In this document: positions 19,094-27,845 of the stretch, piece by piece
Position numbering within the stretch: the stretch's first letter is position 1
Layout of the letters: each line of letters begins with the position of its first letter
Origin: Paludibacter sp. UBA6032
GTDB taxonomy: Bacteria > Bacteroidota > Bacteroidia > Bacteroidales > Paludibacteraceae
Length of the DNA: 64,000 bases
Assembly: GCA_002427885.1 (NCBI GenBank)
Contig: DIZI01000022.1
Span: 62,001 to 126,000 of the forward strand
Direction of reading: 5' to 3'
The notes under the pieces: model-generated
The model's input: only the letters and a program-made list of their open reading frames with translations
Told to the model about the DNA's origin: nothing
The model's database searches: none
Program-made: the position numbers and the translations under genes

Positions 19094-19462
19094 ATGGAAT
19101 TCAAAGAAAATCAAACCATATATCTGCAAATAGGCGATTATGTCTGTGAACAGATTCTCCTGGGACGATGGAATGAGGGCGACCGAATACTATCCGTCAG
19201 GGAGCTGGGTGTAGCCCTGGAGGTGAACCCGAATACAGTCATGCGAAGCTTTGACTTTTTACAAAGCAATGAAATTATTTTCAATAAAAGAGGTGTCGGA
19301 TATTTTGTGGAGGAAAATGCCAAAACAAAGATTATCGACTACCGCCGGAAACAATTTCTGGAACAAGAACTTCCTGTAATATTCAAAACGATGAATTTAT
19401 TGGGAATGACTATTGAGGACATCAATGTTCAATACAATTCATATTTAAAATCAATAGCTTAA
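19094..19462 (+). CDS. GntR family transcriptional regulator, YtrA type
   Basis: A 122-residue DNA-binding protein. The winged helix-turn-helix occupies about residues 10-78 (IYLQIGDYVCEQIL, SVRELGVALEVNPNTVMRSF, GVGYFV). Only a short helical tail of about 45 residues follows, which is the mark of the YtrA subfamily; there is no ligand-binding FCD or UTRA domain. Such proteins usually repress their own operon. Its gene lies third in the operon, 2 bases after the permease and 5 bases before a small membrane protein gene. Confidence 0.9.
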   Translation: MEFKENQTIYLQIGDYVCEQILLGRWNEGDRILSVRELGVALEVNPNTVMRSFDFLQSNEIIFNKRGVGYFVEENAKTKIIDYRRKQFLEQELPVIFKTMNLLGMTIEDINVQYNSYLKSIA

Positions 19463-19467
19463 CGAAT

Positions 19468-19701
19468 ATGAAAACAACAAACAGAATTCCAAAAGCGATA
19501 GCCATTGTCGTGATTTTAGGTCTGGGGATAATTTATAATATGGAAAGGAAACATATTATTATGCAAACCTATAATCAAATTTCAAATGAGTTTGAACAGA
19601 CTGTAGAAACAGACACTGTTGAAGCTTCTGAAAACAAACTCTATATTTACACCAAAACATTTATCAAAACCAGTATTCAACAATTAATATCCAATATATG
19701 A
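19468..19701 (+). CDS. small single-pass membrane protein, unknown
   Basis: A 77-residue protein with one N-terminal membrane segment (about residues 9-23, IAIVVILGLGIIYN) and a polar tail of about 50 residues facing outside or inside the membrane. I do not recognise the family. Its start lies 5 bases after the GntR gene and its stop overlaps the next start as ATGA, so it belongs to the operon and its translation is coupled to the next gene. Both it and the following protein begin MKT-N and then a hydrophobic stretch, so this could be a shortened relative of its neighbour. Confidence 0.7.
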   Translation: MKTTNRIPKAIAIVVILGLGIIYNMERKHIIMQTYNQISNEFEQTVETDTVEASENKLYIYTKTFIKTSIQQLISNI

Positions 19702-20207
19702 AAACAAGTAACAAATTACTGCTGGGACTTTTTATATTAGTAGTTCTTGGTATGATATTCGCAAATCTCAGATTAAAAAGTGTCATCGGCACTTCACCAC
19801 AATTGAATGGCCGGGTTTCAGGAAATAATTCAGTCATTAGCATTAAAGTAAATACAGGTTCAGATAGTACAACCATTCAGACTAATTCTTCGGAAGGCGA
19901 CCTGAATTATGGTTTGTTTGCAGATAAAACCAAAGTACTTTTATCCATGGATAAAAACACAACTTATGAGCAACTGAACCAGTACAAAAACGATCTGAAA
20001 AAGCTGAATATCGATTTGAATATCAGAAGAGTCGAATTTAGTTCGGATAATAAAATCAACCTACTTAAAATATCCGTTGATTGTAATGATGGATTTAAAG
20101 GGACAGTAGCACAATCGTTGAAAGGCAATGAGAAAATAGGATTCTACAGAGTCTATGACAGTTCAGCATCATCTCCTTTTGGAATGTATGCAATACCGTT
20201 GGAATAA
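19698..20207 (+). CDS. membrane-anchored exported protein of the YtrA operon, unknown
   Basis: A 169-residue protein with an N-terminal membrane segment (about residues 6-22, LLLGLFILVVLGMIFAN), then about 145 residues that would lie outside the cytoplasmic membrane. The anchor MKTSNKLLLGLFI resembles those of the small proteins encoded behind GntR/ABC genes in Bacteroidetes, but the body lacks clear DUF4097 adhesin repeats. It overlaps the 77-residue gene by 4 bases, and a terminator follows 36 bases after its stop, so it ends the operon. Function unknown. Confidence 0.7.
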   Translation: MKTSNKLLLGLFILVVLGMIFANLRLKSVIGTSPQLNGRVSGNNSVISIKVNTGSDSTTIQTNSSEGDLNYGLFADKTKVLLSMDKNTTYEQLNQYKNDLKKLNIDLNIRRVEFSSDNKINLLKISVDCNDGFKGTVAQSLKGNEKIGFYRVYDSSASSPFGMYAIPLE

Positions 20208-20243
20208 CAAAATCGAATTCGTTTTGTAAGTTTAGTTAACACG

Positions 20244-20283
20244 AAAAACCATTTTCAGGATATAATCCGGAAAATGGTTTTTT
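20244..20283 (+). terminator. terminator of the YtrA-type operon
   Basis: Arms 20244-20256 and 20270-20282 are perfect 13-base complements, with three more pairs inside after one mismatch, and a T-run from 20278. Confidence 0.85.
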
Positions 20284-20347
20284 CATTTAAGATATTTTGT
20301 CATGAAATCAATTTTCTCTATCCCATCGCAGAATCAATACTTTTAAT

Positions 20348-20355
20348 TAAGTTTG
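20348..20355 (+). promoter_or_regulatory. putative -7 box before the 88-residue membrane protein
   Basis: TAAGTTTG matches TAnnTTTG 26 bases before the start at 20382 and after the previous terminator. No clear -33 box. Confidence 0.3.
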
Positions 20356-20381
20356 CATTAGAAATTATTCCGGCATATTAA

Positions 20382-20648
20382 ATGATGAAAATAAGGTCCC
20401 AACCCACACTTTTGTTTTGTCTTATAATGGATCTAATCGGCTCAGCAACTTACCTGTTTCCCGGTGTTGGCGAATGGTTTGACTTGTTGTGGGCTCCCGT
20501 TTCAGCCTTTATTTTTTACCGGAGTTTTGGAGGTAAAGTGGGCAGGGTAGGCAGTTTTATTAATTTTGCAGAAGAAATAATCCCATTTACCGATATCATC
20601 CCAACTTTTACCCTGGGATATATTTACAATCGTTTTATAAAACATTAA
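20382..20648 (+). CDS. small integral membrane protein, unknown
   Basis: An 88-residue protein with two hydrophobic stretches (about 9-25 and 31-46) and a third weaker one near 66-82. Sequence landmarks are GEWFDLLWAPVSAF and FAEEIIPFTDIIPT. I believe small proteins like this occur across Bacteroidetes, but I cannot name a family. Its stop codon is 1 base from the start of the GATase gene, so the two are co-transcribed, although no functional link is obvious. Confidence 0.7.
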   Translation: MMKIRSQPTLLFCLIMDLIGSATYLFPGVGEWFDLLWAPVSAFIFYRSFGGKVGRVGSFINFAEEIIPFTDIIPTFTLGYIYNRFIKH

Positions 20649-20649
20649 A

Positions 20650-21399
20650 ATGAAAAATAAACTCTCCATTCAGGTCTTTCAACATGTTGCTTTCGAAGGT
20701 TTGGGCTGCATTGAAAAGTGGATAACAGCTAATGAACACAATGTATCCTATACTCATTTCTACAAAGCGTATCAATTACCAACTATCCAACAAACCGATT
20801 GGTTAATCGTAATGGGCGGCCCAATGGGTGTGTATGACGAAGCCGTTTTTCCGTTTTTAAAGGATGAAAAAGAATTTATCCGTCAGGCTATAGAGAATGG
20901 AAAAACAGTCCTGGGAATTTGCCTGGGTTCACAACTTATAGCTGAAGTTATCGGAGCAAAAGTGTATCCGAACAAACAAAAGGAAATTGGTTGGATGAAT
21001 GTGGAATTGACTAATGAAGCCCGTTCGCTTCAGGTATTTACCGGCTTTGAAGATGAATTCTCCGTTTTTCAATGGCATGGAGACACCTACGAATTACCTA
21101 ATGAAAGTACATTGTTATTTAGTTCCGAGCTGTGTCAGCATCAGGCTTTCTTGTTTAAGAACAAAGTATTGGGAATCCAATTTCATTTTGAAGTCACGCC
21201 GGAATCACTCCGGGAAATGGTTGAAAACGGGATGCATGAACTGGTTGAAAGTGATACCATACAATCAGCACAGACTATTTTGGCACAAACCGAACATTTC
21301 GAATCCAATAACAAGAAAATGTTTCAGTTGTTGGATTATTTGGAGAAATCAACCCCTAACCCCTTAAGGGGAACTGAATTACTTTTGTCCCAGTTATAA
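20650..21399 (+). CDS. type 1 glutamine amidotransferase-like protein
   Basis: A 249-residue stand-alone class I GATase. The nucleophile is Cys91 in LGICLGSQ, and the partners are His179 and Glu181 in QFHFEVTPES; the oxyanion region is VMGGPMGVYDE. This is the group that includes YfeJ and the gamma-glutamyl-hydrolysing PuuD relatives; the acceptor is unknown, since no synthase subunit is next to it. The last residues (about 235-249, including STPNPLRGTELL) are read from a scattered palindromic repeat, so the natural C terminus was probably altered by the repeat. It is converging with the serine hydrolase gene. Confidence 0.85.
   Translation: MKNKLSIQVFQHVAFEGLGCIEKWITANEHNVSYTHFYKAYQLPTIQQTDWLIVMGGPMGVYDEAVFPFLKDEKEFIRQAIENGKTVLGICLGSQLIAEVIGAKVYPNKQKEIGWMNVELTNEARSLQVFTGFEDEFSVFQWHGDTYELPNESTLLFSSELCQHQAFLFKNKVLGIQFHFEVTPESLREMVENGMHELVESDTIQSAQTILAQTEHFESNNKKMFQLLDYLEKSTPNPLRGTELLLSQL
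21351..21373. repeat. scattered palindromic repeat, left copy
   Basis: AACCCCTAACCCCTTAAGGGGAA, containing the palindrome CCCCTTAAGGGG. Overlaps the 3' end of the GATase gene. It is the inverted counterpart of 21435-21456, matching at 21 of 22 positions. Confidence 0.8.
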
Positions 21400-21434
21400 T
21401 CAATAATAATGAAATGAATCGATCATGAAGTTGA

Positions 21435-21456
21435 TTCCCCTTTAGGGGTTAGGGGT
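21435..21456. repeat. scattered palindromic repeat, right copy
   Basis: TTCCCCTTTAGGGGTTAGGGGT, inverted relative to 21351-21373. The two copies flank about 60 bases between converging genes and could fold into one long hairpin acting as a two-way terminator. Confidence 0.8.
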
Positions 21457-21461
21457 CGTAT

Positions 21462-22697
21462 TTACCTGTTAATCACTTCCAGCCCGGCATTAATCCAGGT
21501 TTCCAGGTCTTTTGGATAATTCTGGTCCACATTATATTCCGTATCACATTTTTTTCCGAGGCGAACAATTACAGCGTCCAGGTCCGGAATTACAATTATA
21601 TACTGACCCAGAATTCCACGTAAATACGTTATTTTCATCCCACGATAATCGGCTAACCAGAACTGATAACCAAAGAAGGTACAAGGTTGTGAAGTAGGAG
21701 AAACAGTTTTGCCATCAAGCAGTTTCGGGTAGTATTGCAACCAGGTTGCCGGAGTGGTGGCTTCATTTATATAACTAGAGTCTACAATTGGTATGTCATC
21801 CCAAGAACCTTTATTTAGTATCAGTTGTCCCAGTCGTGCAAAATCACGGGCATTACTGTTGAAGCAGCAATAGGCTTTTTCCATACCATCTTTCTTGTCG
21901 AGTGACCAAAGTGCATCCGACTCAGCATGTATTGGTGTCCATATTTTTTCGGAAGCATACGTGGAAATATTTTTCCCGGTAGCTTTTTGGAGTAAAAAGG
22001 CAAGCATTTGCGAGACACCACTTTGATAATTAAAGCGTACACCCGGTTCTTCGATCAATTTTTCCGTTTGTGTCAATTTCCAGAGGTCTCTGCCATAATA
22101 GGCTTCCGTTGTTTTGGAAAATAAGGAACTGTGTGATTCTTCCCAATCCACACCGGCACTCATGGTCAACAGATCCTTGATTGTAAGCGTTTTTCCTTCA
22201 AATCCGGTCCACTCAGGCAGAAAATCATGTACCGGTTGATCGACGCTTTTAATGTATCCATCGGAAATGGCGCATCCAACCAAAAGGGAAATGATACTTT
22301 TGGACATTGAAAAAGAATTGCTTAAACTCAAGGGAGAATAATTATCCCAGTATTGTTCAAAAATAACCTGTTTATGCTGAACCACCAGGAAGGCAACCGT
22401 TTGGTATTTAGTAAAGTCAGGTTCAAACTCCGGAGCAATCGTTTTGTCTTCCACATTGGAGGCAAAATTCCATGGTTGCGGATCATCGGCTCTCACCACC
22501 CTGTTTTTAAAAATCGTATATTGGTCAATCTTAGGCATTAAATGCAACAATGCCCGGTGTACATAAAAATTGGAAGGTAAAATCAGAAAGACAGCAACAC
22601 CAATTATGACTGCCAAGAATAAAAGTAAAACAAACTTTTTAAAGCTGAATTTTGAGGTCTTCTTCTTTTTTGAAGATTTAGCTCTTGAGGATTTCAT
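21462..22697 (-). CDS. serine hydrolase, class C beta-lactamase-like fold
   Basis: A 411-residue membrane-anchored enzyme. A lysine-rich N terminus (1-20) and one membrane segment (about 21-40) place the rest in the periplasm. The penicillin-binding-like active site is intact: Ser130-x-x-Lys133 in SFSMSKSI and Tyr224 in NYQSG; the last KTG-like motif is not certain. Such proteins range from D-aminopeptidases and esterases to true beta-lactamases, so the substrate stays open and I would not call it a resistance gene. It stands alone, converging with the GATase gene, with a repeat pair between. Confidence 0.85.
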   Translation of the reverse strand: MKSSRAKSSKKKKTSKFSFKKFVLLLFLAVIIGVAVFLILPSNFYVHRALLHLMPKIDQYTIFKNRVVRADDPQPWNFASNVEDKTIAPEFEPDFTKYQTVAFLVVQHKQVIFEQYWDNYSPLSLSNSFSMSKSIISLLVGCAISDGYIKSVDQPVHDFLPEWTGFEGKTLTIKDLLTMSAGVDWEESHSSLFSKTTEAYYGRDLWKLTQTEKLIEEPGVRFNYQSGVSQMLAFLLQKATGKNISTYASEKIWTPIHAESDALWSLDKKDGMEKAYCCFNSNARDFARLGQLILNKGSWDDIPIVDSSYINEATTPATWLQYYPKLLDGKTVSPTSQPCTFFGYQFWLADYRGMKITYLRGILGQYIIVIPDLDAVIVRLGKKCDTEYNVDQNYPKDLETWINAGLEVINR

Positions 22698-22899
22698 ACT
22701 TATGTAATTAAAAAATTATTTCGTAAAATTAATAATTACGCCTGTCATTAATAATCAAGAAGCAATTATTAAGAAAGACATAGCATTATATATAAATCAG
22801 AACCTAACAGAAATGTTCAAAAAATGTTTCAGAGTTATTTATACCGGAATATTCAAATTCACAAAACATGAATTTGTAAACGATGAGTCCGGCAAAGAA

Positions 22900-23793
22900 T
22901 CAGCATTTGATATTCAATTCATTGAGAACTACACGAATTTTTTCGTACGTTTTAATGGTATTTGGAACCAACGGTAAGCGCAATGTATTGTCAATAAATC
23001 CCATAACAGCCAGCATACTTTTTACACCAGCCGGATTTCCTTCCACAAAAAGGAGTTGAATGAGTTCATTAAAATGGCGATGAATCAGTCGGGCACTTTT
23101 ATAATCACCTTCAAGAGCCAACCGAACCATCCGGCTAAATTCACTTGGAAATGCGTTTCCAATAACAGAAATAACACCCACGGCACCCAGCGTTATGAGA
23201 GGGAAAGTGATACCATCGTCTCCGGAAATCACCATAAAATCTTCCGGTTTGTTCTTGATGATTTCATCAATCTGGGCAAAATTACCGGATGCTTCTTTGA
23301 CAGCACATATATTTTTAAACTCCTTTGCCAATCGTAAGGTAGTTTCACCCGACATATTCACACCGGTTCTTCCGGGCACGTTGTAGAGGATAACAGGTAA
23401 AGGAGAATTTTTAGCAATGGCAGCATAATGCTGATAGAGACCTTCCTGGGATGGTTTATTGTAATAAGGTGTTACAGATAATATAGCATCGATACCTTTA
23501 AAGTCGGTTGTAGTCAGTTTTTCAACAACAGCTTTCGTGTTATTTCCGCCCACTCCCAATACGATGGGTAAGCGACCGGCAGCACAACGTACTACAAAAC
23601 GGGTCACATCTTCTTTTTCCTGTTCGGTGAGGGTCGGGGTTTCAGCCGTGGTACCGCATACAACAAGGTAATCGGTTCCGCTTTTTATTTGATACTCAAC
23701 CAGTCGTGTCAAGGCATCGTAATCAATCGATTCATCTGTTTTAAAGGGTGTTATCAACGCAACACCCATTCCTGTCAGTTTATTATTTATCAT
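22900..23793 (-). CDS. dapA: 4-hydroxy-tetrahydrodipicolinate synthase
   Basis: Condenses pyruvate and aspartate semialdehyde, the first committed step to diaminopimelate and lysine. The 297-residue aldolase-fold protein shows the Schiff-base lysine Lys166 (CAVKEASG), the proton-relay Tyr137 (VILYNVPGRTG), the YY pair near 110 and the GTTAETPTL loop near 47-55. Length and motifs match true DapA rather than the N-acetylneuraminate lyase relatives, though a GTTGE to GTTAE change is present and common. Transcribed from a -7 box in the short gap before it; the DUF6913 and ligA genes lie just upstream on the same strand. Confidence 0.95.
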   Translation of the reverse strand: MINNKLTGMGVALITPFKTDESIDYDALTRLVEYQIKSGTDYLVVCGTTAETPTLTEQEKEDVTRFVVRCAAGRLPIVLGVGGNNTKAVVEKLTTTDFKGIDAILSVTPYYNKPSQEGLYQHYAAIAKNSPLPVILYNVPGRTGVNMSGETTLRLAKEFKNICAVKEASGNFAQIDEIIKNKPEDFMVISGDDGITFPLITLGAVGVISVIGNAFPSEFSRMVRLALEGDYKSARLIHRHFNELIQLLFVEGNPAGVKSMLAVMGFIDNTLRLPLVPNTIKTYEKIRVVLNELNIKC

Positions 23794-23818
23794 CTGTCGA
23801 AATAATACAATTCGTTTG

Positions 23819-23826
23819 CAAAAGTA
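23819..23826 (-). promoter_or_regulatory. putative -7 box of dapA
   Basis: TACTTTTG on the minus strand, 25 bases upstream of the dapA start codon, in the gap after the DUF6913 gene. The -33 position shows no TTTG. Confidence 0.4.
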
Positions 23827-23831
23827 CGGTT

Positions 23832-24407
23832 TTAATCGTTTGTTTGTATGCTTTTCAGATAAAAAATTATTTGATTAAACAGGTAGGTTTCGTCAACCGG
23901 ATTTTCTTCCGTTTTTGAAGTTTCAGTTGAAGGTGTTTTTTTTTCTAAATCCAAAATAAAGTCATAAAGGGGTAAATCCGTATGACGGATACCTGCTTTA
24001 CAGGAAGCAGTGGCATACATAGCCAGGTATTGCAGCGGCAACAGCGTACGTAGGGAGAGATCAATGAGTAAATCAAACTTCATTTCCTGCAATTGGTTGA
24101 TCAACGAACTATCCGGTTTGCCGAAAGAGTCCGTTTGTTTGTGATGTAAAATCTGAAAATCGGGCAATATGACAGTTTGAGTTTCTTTTTTATCGACAAA
24201 GCCCCAGGCAGTCACTTTTTTACCATCTTCCTGCAAGGAAAGAACGATCTTCCGTATGGCAGGATTCTTTTCAGCATAATCACTTTCAAATAAAAGCAGC
24301 ACCTTTTGAGCTTTATCATAACTGACAAAGCGGTGTTCGCGCGGCGTTACACTCAGGAATTTTTGAGCACGCTTTCGAAATATATTATTCTTTATTTTTT
24401 TAAACAT
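23832..24407 (-). CDS. DUF6913 family protein
   Basis: A 191-residue soluble protein that I take for the DUF6913 family, which in Bacteroidetes commonly lies between ligA and dapA. Landmarks are LLLFESDYAEKNPAIRKIV, KKVTAWGFVDKKE, and FDLLIDLSLRTLLPLQYLA, then ASCKAGIRH. The alternating strands and helices (LFESD..., VTAWGF, LLIDLS) suggest a glycosyltransferase-B-like or Rossmann fold, but no function is established. No signal peptide. The C terminus carries a lysine/threonine-rich stretch before the final helix. Family name moderately sure; fold is inference. Confidence 0.65.
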   Translation of the reverse strand: MFKKIKNNIFRKRAQKFLSVTPREHRFVSYDKAQKVLLLFESDYAEKNPAIRKIVLSLQEDGKKVTAWGFVDKKETQTVILPDFQILHHKQTDSFGKPDSSLINQLQEMKFDLLIDLSLRTLLPLQYLAMYATASCKAGIRHTDLPLYDFILDLEKKTPSTETSKTEENPVDETYLFNQIIFYLKSIQTND

Positions 24408-24496
24408 AGCTTTTTGAATTAATAATTATCAATTAATAATTAATAATTAGAAATTGAGATAATTGATCTAAAAAAAGTAACAGCGAAGAAAATTTA

Positions 24497-26491
24497 TCAG
24501 AGATTCAACATGGATAAAAAAGTGCTTTCATCCATTAATTTCACCCCCAACTTTTCCGCCTTCTTCAATTTCTCGGGTCCCATATTCTCACCGGCCAGTA
24601 TAAATGAGGTTTTTGCCGAAACACTCCCAACATTTTTACCTCCGTTACGTTCGATCATCGTTTTGTATTCGTCGCGTGAATGCTGTGAAAATGTTCCGCT
24701 GATCACAATCGACAATCCATCCAGTGCACTTCCGTGCGCCTGCATCTTTTCTTCGGATAAACTCATTTGCAAACCAAATGCTTTCAATTGACTGATCGTA
24801 TTCCTGTTTTCCTCATCGGTAAAATAAGCTACCACACTTTGTGCTATCCGACCACCGATTTCATCCACGGCTATCAATTCCTCGAAAGTAGCCTGCTCCA
24901 ACGCTTCGATATTTTTGAAAGCATAAGCCAGCTTTTTGGCAATGGTCTCGCCCACAAAACGAATGCCCAACCCGAAAACAACCCGTTCAAAGGGTACTTC
25001 TTTTGATTTTTCGGCACCATCCCTGATATTATAAGCCGACTTTGTTCCCAGGCGTTCTAATAGAACAAGATCGGGAATCTTTAAGTTGTAAATATCAGCA
25101 ATATTATGCAATAAGCCGTTTTGATAAAGTAAATTTATAGTTTCACTACCTAAACCATCTATATTCATGGCTTTCCGGCTCACGAAATGTTCCATTTTTC
25201 CTTTAATCTGGGGCGGACAGGCATTCTCATTCGGGCAATAATGGGCGGCTTCCCCTTCGAAACGAACCAATGTAGCTCCGCATTCCGGACAATTTTTGAT
25301 AAACCGCACTTTATCACCTATCAATAACCGGGCCTCTTTATCCACCGCCGTAATTTTGGGAATAATTTCACCGCCTTTTTCCACAAAAACCATGTCGCCT
25401 ATATGTAAATCGAGTGCTTCGATGATATCGGCATTGTGCAGCGATGCGCGTTTGACCGTTGTGCCCGAAAGTTGCACCGGATCGAGGTTGGCAACCGGTG
25501 TAACAGCCCCTGTCCTACCCACCTGATACGAAACGGAATTGAGCCGTGTAACAGCTTTTTCGGCCTGAAACTTATAGGAAATGGCCCAACGGGGCGATTT
25601 GGCTGTGTAGCCCAGGTTCTTTTGCTGATTCAACGAATTGACTTTGAGCACAATTCCATCGGTAGCTACCGGAAGGTTTTTGCGTTCCACATCCCAGTAG
25701 TTGATAAATCCCGAGACTTCATCCAGGGTTTTACAAACTTTGGTTGCTTCGGATATTTTGAATCCCCAACTGTGGGCCGCTTTCAGATTCTCCGAATGCA
25801 ATTCCGCCGGGAGTTTTTCGCCCAACAAATAATAGAAATAGGCGTCGAGTTTGCGGCTTGCCACCGTGGCCGAATTCTGGAGTTTCAGGGTTCCCGAAGC
25901 TGCATTACGGGGATTGGCAAAGAGTTGTTCCTCCTGTGCTTCCCTTTCGCGGTTCAACTCATCGAAGACCGACCAGGGCATCAGAATTTCACCACGAATT
26001 TCGAAAGAAGCCGGATAATCGCCGTGCAAACGCAAAGGAATGCTGCGAATGGTTTTCACGTTGGCGGTCACATCATCGCCTTTCTCCCCATCACCACGCG
26101 TCACGGCCCTAATCAATAAACCATTTTCATAAGTCAACGAGATGGATGTTCCATCGTATTTCAGTTCACAAACCAGTTCGAAGTCTTCATTCAATCCTTT
26201 ACGCACCCTTTCGTAAAAGTCCTGCACCTCGTCCATTGAATAGGTATTCCCCAACGAAAGCATGGAATAGACGTGGGCAACCTGCTCAAAACCGCCGGCA
26301 ATATCACTGCCAACACGCTGCGTAGGCGAATTCGGATCAAAGAACTCGGGATATTGAGCTTCCAACGCCTGTAACTCTTTTAGTTTGGCATCGAACTCAA
26401 AATCGGATATGGTGGGCGATGACAATACATAATAGTTGTAATTATGTTGCTCGAGTTCACGACGAAGGGATTCTATTTGGGATTTGATCAT
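24497..26491 (-). CDS. ligA: NAD-dependent DNA ligase
   Basis: Seals nicks in DNA using NAD+, essential in replication and repair. I chose the ATG at 26491 (664 residues, MIKSQIESLRRELEQHNYNY), the normal start of the Ia domain; an upstream in-frame ATG at 26521 would add ten residues with no match to the family. The catalytic lysine is Lys111 in CELKYDGTS. The OB fold, the four-cysteine zinc finger (CPECGATL and CPNENACPP), the helix-hairpin-helix repeats (ERLGTKSAYNI, VDEIGGRIAQSV) and the C-terminal BRCT domain (about 585-664) follow in order. Complete. Confidence 0.96.
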   Translation of the reverse strand: MIKSQIESLRRELEQHNYNYYVLSSPTISDFEFDAKLKELQALEAQYPEFFDPNSPTQRVGSDIAGGFEQVAHVYSMLSLGNTYSMDEVQDFYERVRKGLNEDFELVCELKYDGTSISLTYENGLLIRAVTRGDGEKGDDVTANVKTIRSIPLRLHGDYPASFEIRGEILMPWSVFDELNREREAQEEQLFANPRNAASGTLKLQNSATVASRKLDAYFYYLLGEKLPAELHSENLKAAHSWGFKISEATKVCKTLDEVSGFINYWDVERKNLPVATDGIVLKVNSLNQQKNLGYTAKSPRWAISYKFQAEKAVTRLNSVSYQVGRTGAVTPVANLDPVQLSGTTVKRASLHNADIIEALDLHIGDMVFVEKGGEIIPKITAVDKEARLLIGDKVRFIKNCPECGATLVRFEGEAAHYCPNENACPPQIKGKMEHFVSRKAMNIDGLGSETINLLYQNGLLHNIADIYNLKIPDLVLLERLGTKSAYNIRDGAEKSKEVPFERVVFGLGIRFVGETIAKKLAYAFKNIEALEQATFEELIAVDEIGGRIAQSVVAYFTDEENRNTISQLKAFGLQMSLSEEKMQAHGSALDGLSIVISGTFSQHSRDEYKTMIERNGGKNVGSVSAKTSFILAGENMGPEKLKKAEKLGVKLMDESTFLSMLNL

Positions 26492-26603
26492 TGAATTATC
26501 AAAATGATTTGTGAAATGCAAAAATAATCATTAATGAATAAGAAAACAAGTAATCCTTAGGATTGTTTTTCGCATAACCTCTAAATTCAGAGAAGTAATT
26601 AAT

Positions 26604-27845
26604 TTACTCGTACCTGATAATCCTTGCCGGATTAATTTTGGTAATGAGGTAGGATGGTCCGATCATCATTAGGATGGAAGCCAATAGTGTACCGGCATTG
26701 AGTAAAAAGATATACAACCAGTTGAAAGTGATGGGAACGGTGGCCACGTAATAGGCTTCGGGATCGAGGGGAATGATACCGGTAAAATACTGAACGGCAC
26801 AGAGCGAAAGACCGATGACATTGCCCCACAACATGCCTTTGCCAATCAGAAAGAAGGAATGATAGAGGAAAACTTTGCGCACGGACCAATTGGTGGCCCC
26901 CATGGATTTGAGTATGCCTATCATGCTGGTTCGTTCCAGAATCAGAATGAGCAGACCTGAAATCATATTAAAGCCGGCTACGGCAAGCATTAACAGCAGG
27001 ATAACCCATACATTCATGTCCAGTAAATCGAGCCAGCTGAATATTTGCGGATTGAGCTGCTTGATGGTGAGGGTGGTGTAGGCGTTGCCATCTTTGTTGA
27101 ATTTATTGGCGGTGGCATCATACACCGCGTCTCCGATCTCGTCGATGCGGTTAAAATCGGAAATCAATATTTCCAGTCCGCTGAAGGAAGCGCTGTCCCA
27201 GTTGTTGAGCGCCTGCACCTGACGCATATCGGACAGAATGAATAATTTGTCGTAATCGATAAAGTTCGTTGAATAGATACCGACAATCTTAAACTTCCGA
27301 ACCCGCACCTGATCCTGAATAAAATAAGTATAGAAACTGTCGCCGAGCTTTAATCCCAGCAAATTGCAAAGGTATCTGGAAATAATGATTTGGTTGTTCG
27401 GGGTTTTTCCGGAAACATCCAGGATTTGTCCTTCGACCAGATTTTTTTTGAAAAAGTCCCAATCGAAATCGGTACCTACCCCTTTGATAACAATTCCCTC
27501 AAAGTCGTTGTCGGTTTTAATTATTCCGGGTTTGGTGGAAAAATGCTCCACATGCCGTACACCATCAATGGATTTGATTTTATTGATCAACGATGTATCC
27601 ATCTTGATGGGATTCATCGCGTAGGTGTTGTTGTTGTCGAAATTGGTAATCTGAATATGTCCGCCAAAGCCAATGGTTTTGTTGCGGACTTCATTTTTAA
27701 ACCCAATAACTACCGCCACAGCCACCAGCATCACCGCCAGACCCAGTGCAATGCCGATAGTAGCAATACGAACGGCAGGACGGGAAATATTTTTCCTGCC
27801 CTGCTGAAAATGAATGCGTTTTGCTATGAAGTATTCTAAATTCAC
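26604..27845 (-). CDS. FtsX/LolC-like ABC transporter permease
   Basis: A 413-residue membrane protein of the FtsX/MacB permease family. The first membrane segment (about 24-48) is followed by a long periplasmic domain (about 50-270), then three segments near 275-300, 325-350 and 375-400: the four-helix layout of LolC, LolE and MacB. The N-terminal MNLEYFIAKRIHFQQ and the opening helix are typical of the LolC/E-like proteins of Bacteroidetes, which extract lipoproteins from the inner membrane. No ATPase gene is adjacent, so a partner must be encoded elsewhere. Lipoprotein release is inferred from family. Confidence 0.85.
   Translation of the reverse strand: MNLEYFIAKRIHFQQGRKNISRPAVRIATIGIALGLAVMLVAVAVVIGFKNEVRNKTIGFGGHIQITNFDNNNTYAMNPIKMDTSLINKIKSIDGVRHVEHFSTKPGIIKTDNDFEGIVIKGVGTDFDWDFFKKNLVEGQILDVSGKTPNNQIIISRYLCNLLGLKLGDSFYTYFIQDQVRVRKFKIVGIYSTNFIDYDKLFILSDMRQVQALNNWDSASFSGLEILISDFNRIDEIGDAVYDATANKFNKDGNAYTTLTIKQLNPQIFSWLDLLDMNVWVILLLMLAVAGFNMISGLLILILERTSMIGILKSMGATNWSVRKVFLYHSFFLIGKGMLWGNVIGLSLCAVQYFTGIIPLDPEAYYVATVPITFNWLYIFLLNAGTLLASILMMIGPSYLITKINPARIIRYE

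Noticed and set aside
21462..22697. Antibiotic-resistance beta-lactamase
   Set aside because: Only the general SxxK and YxS motifs are seen; most such membrane-anchored proteins are esterases or peptidases.
25436..26119. 227-codon open frame on the plus strand
   Set aside because: It is fully antisense to ligA, a complete and conserved gene; its translation has no recognisable family pattern.
26492..26521. Ten extra residues at the N terminus of LigA
   Set aside because: The family begins at the second ATG (26491); the upstream codons look like leader sequence.
27390..27839. 149-codon open frame on the plus strand
   Set aside because: Antisense to the LolC/E-like permease; no family pattern or ribosome-binding context.
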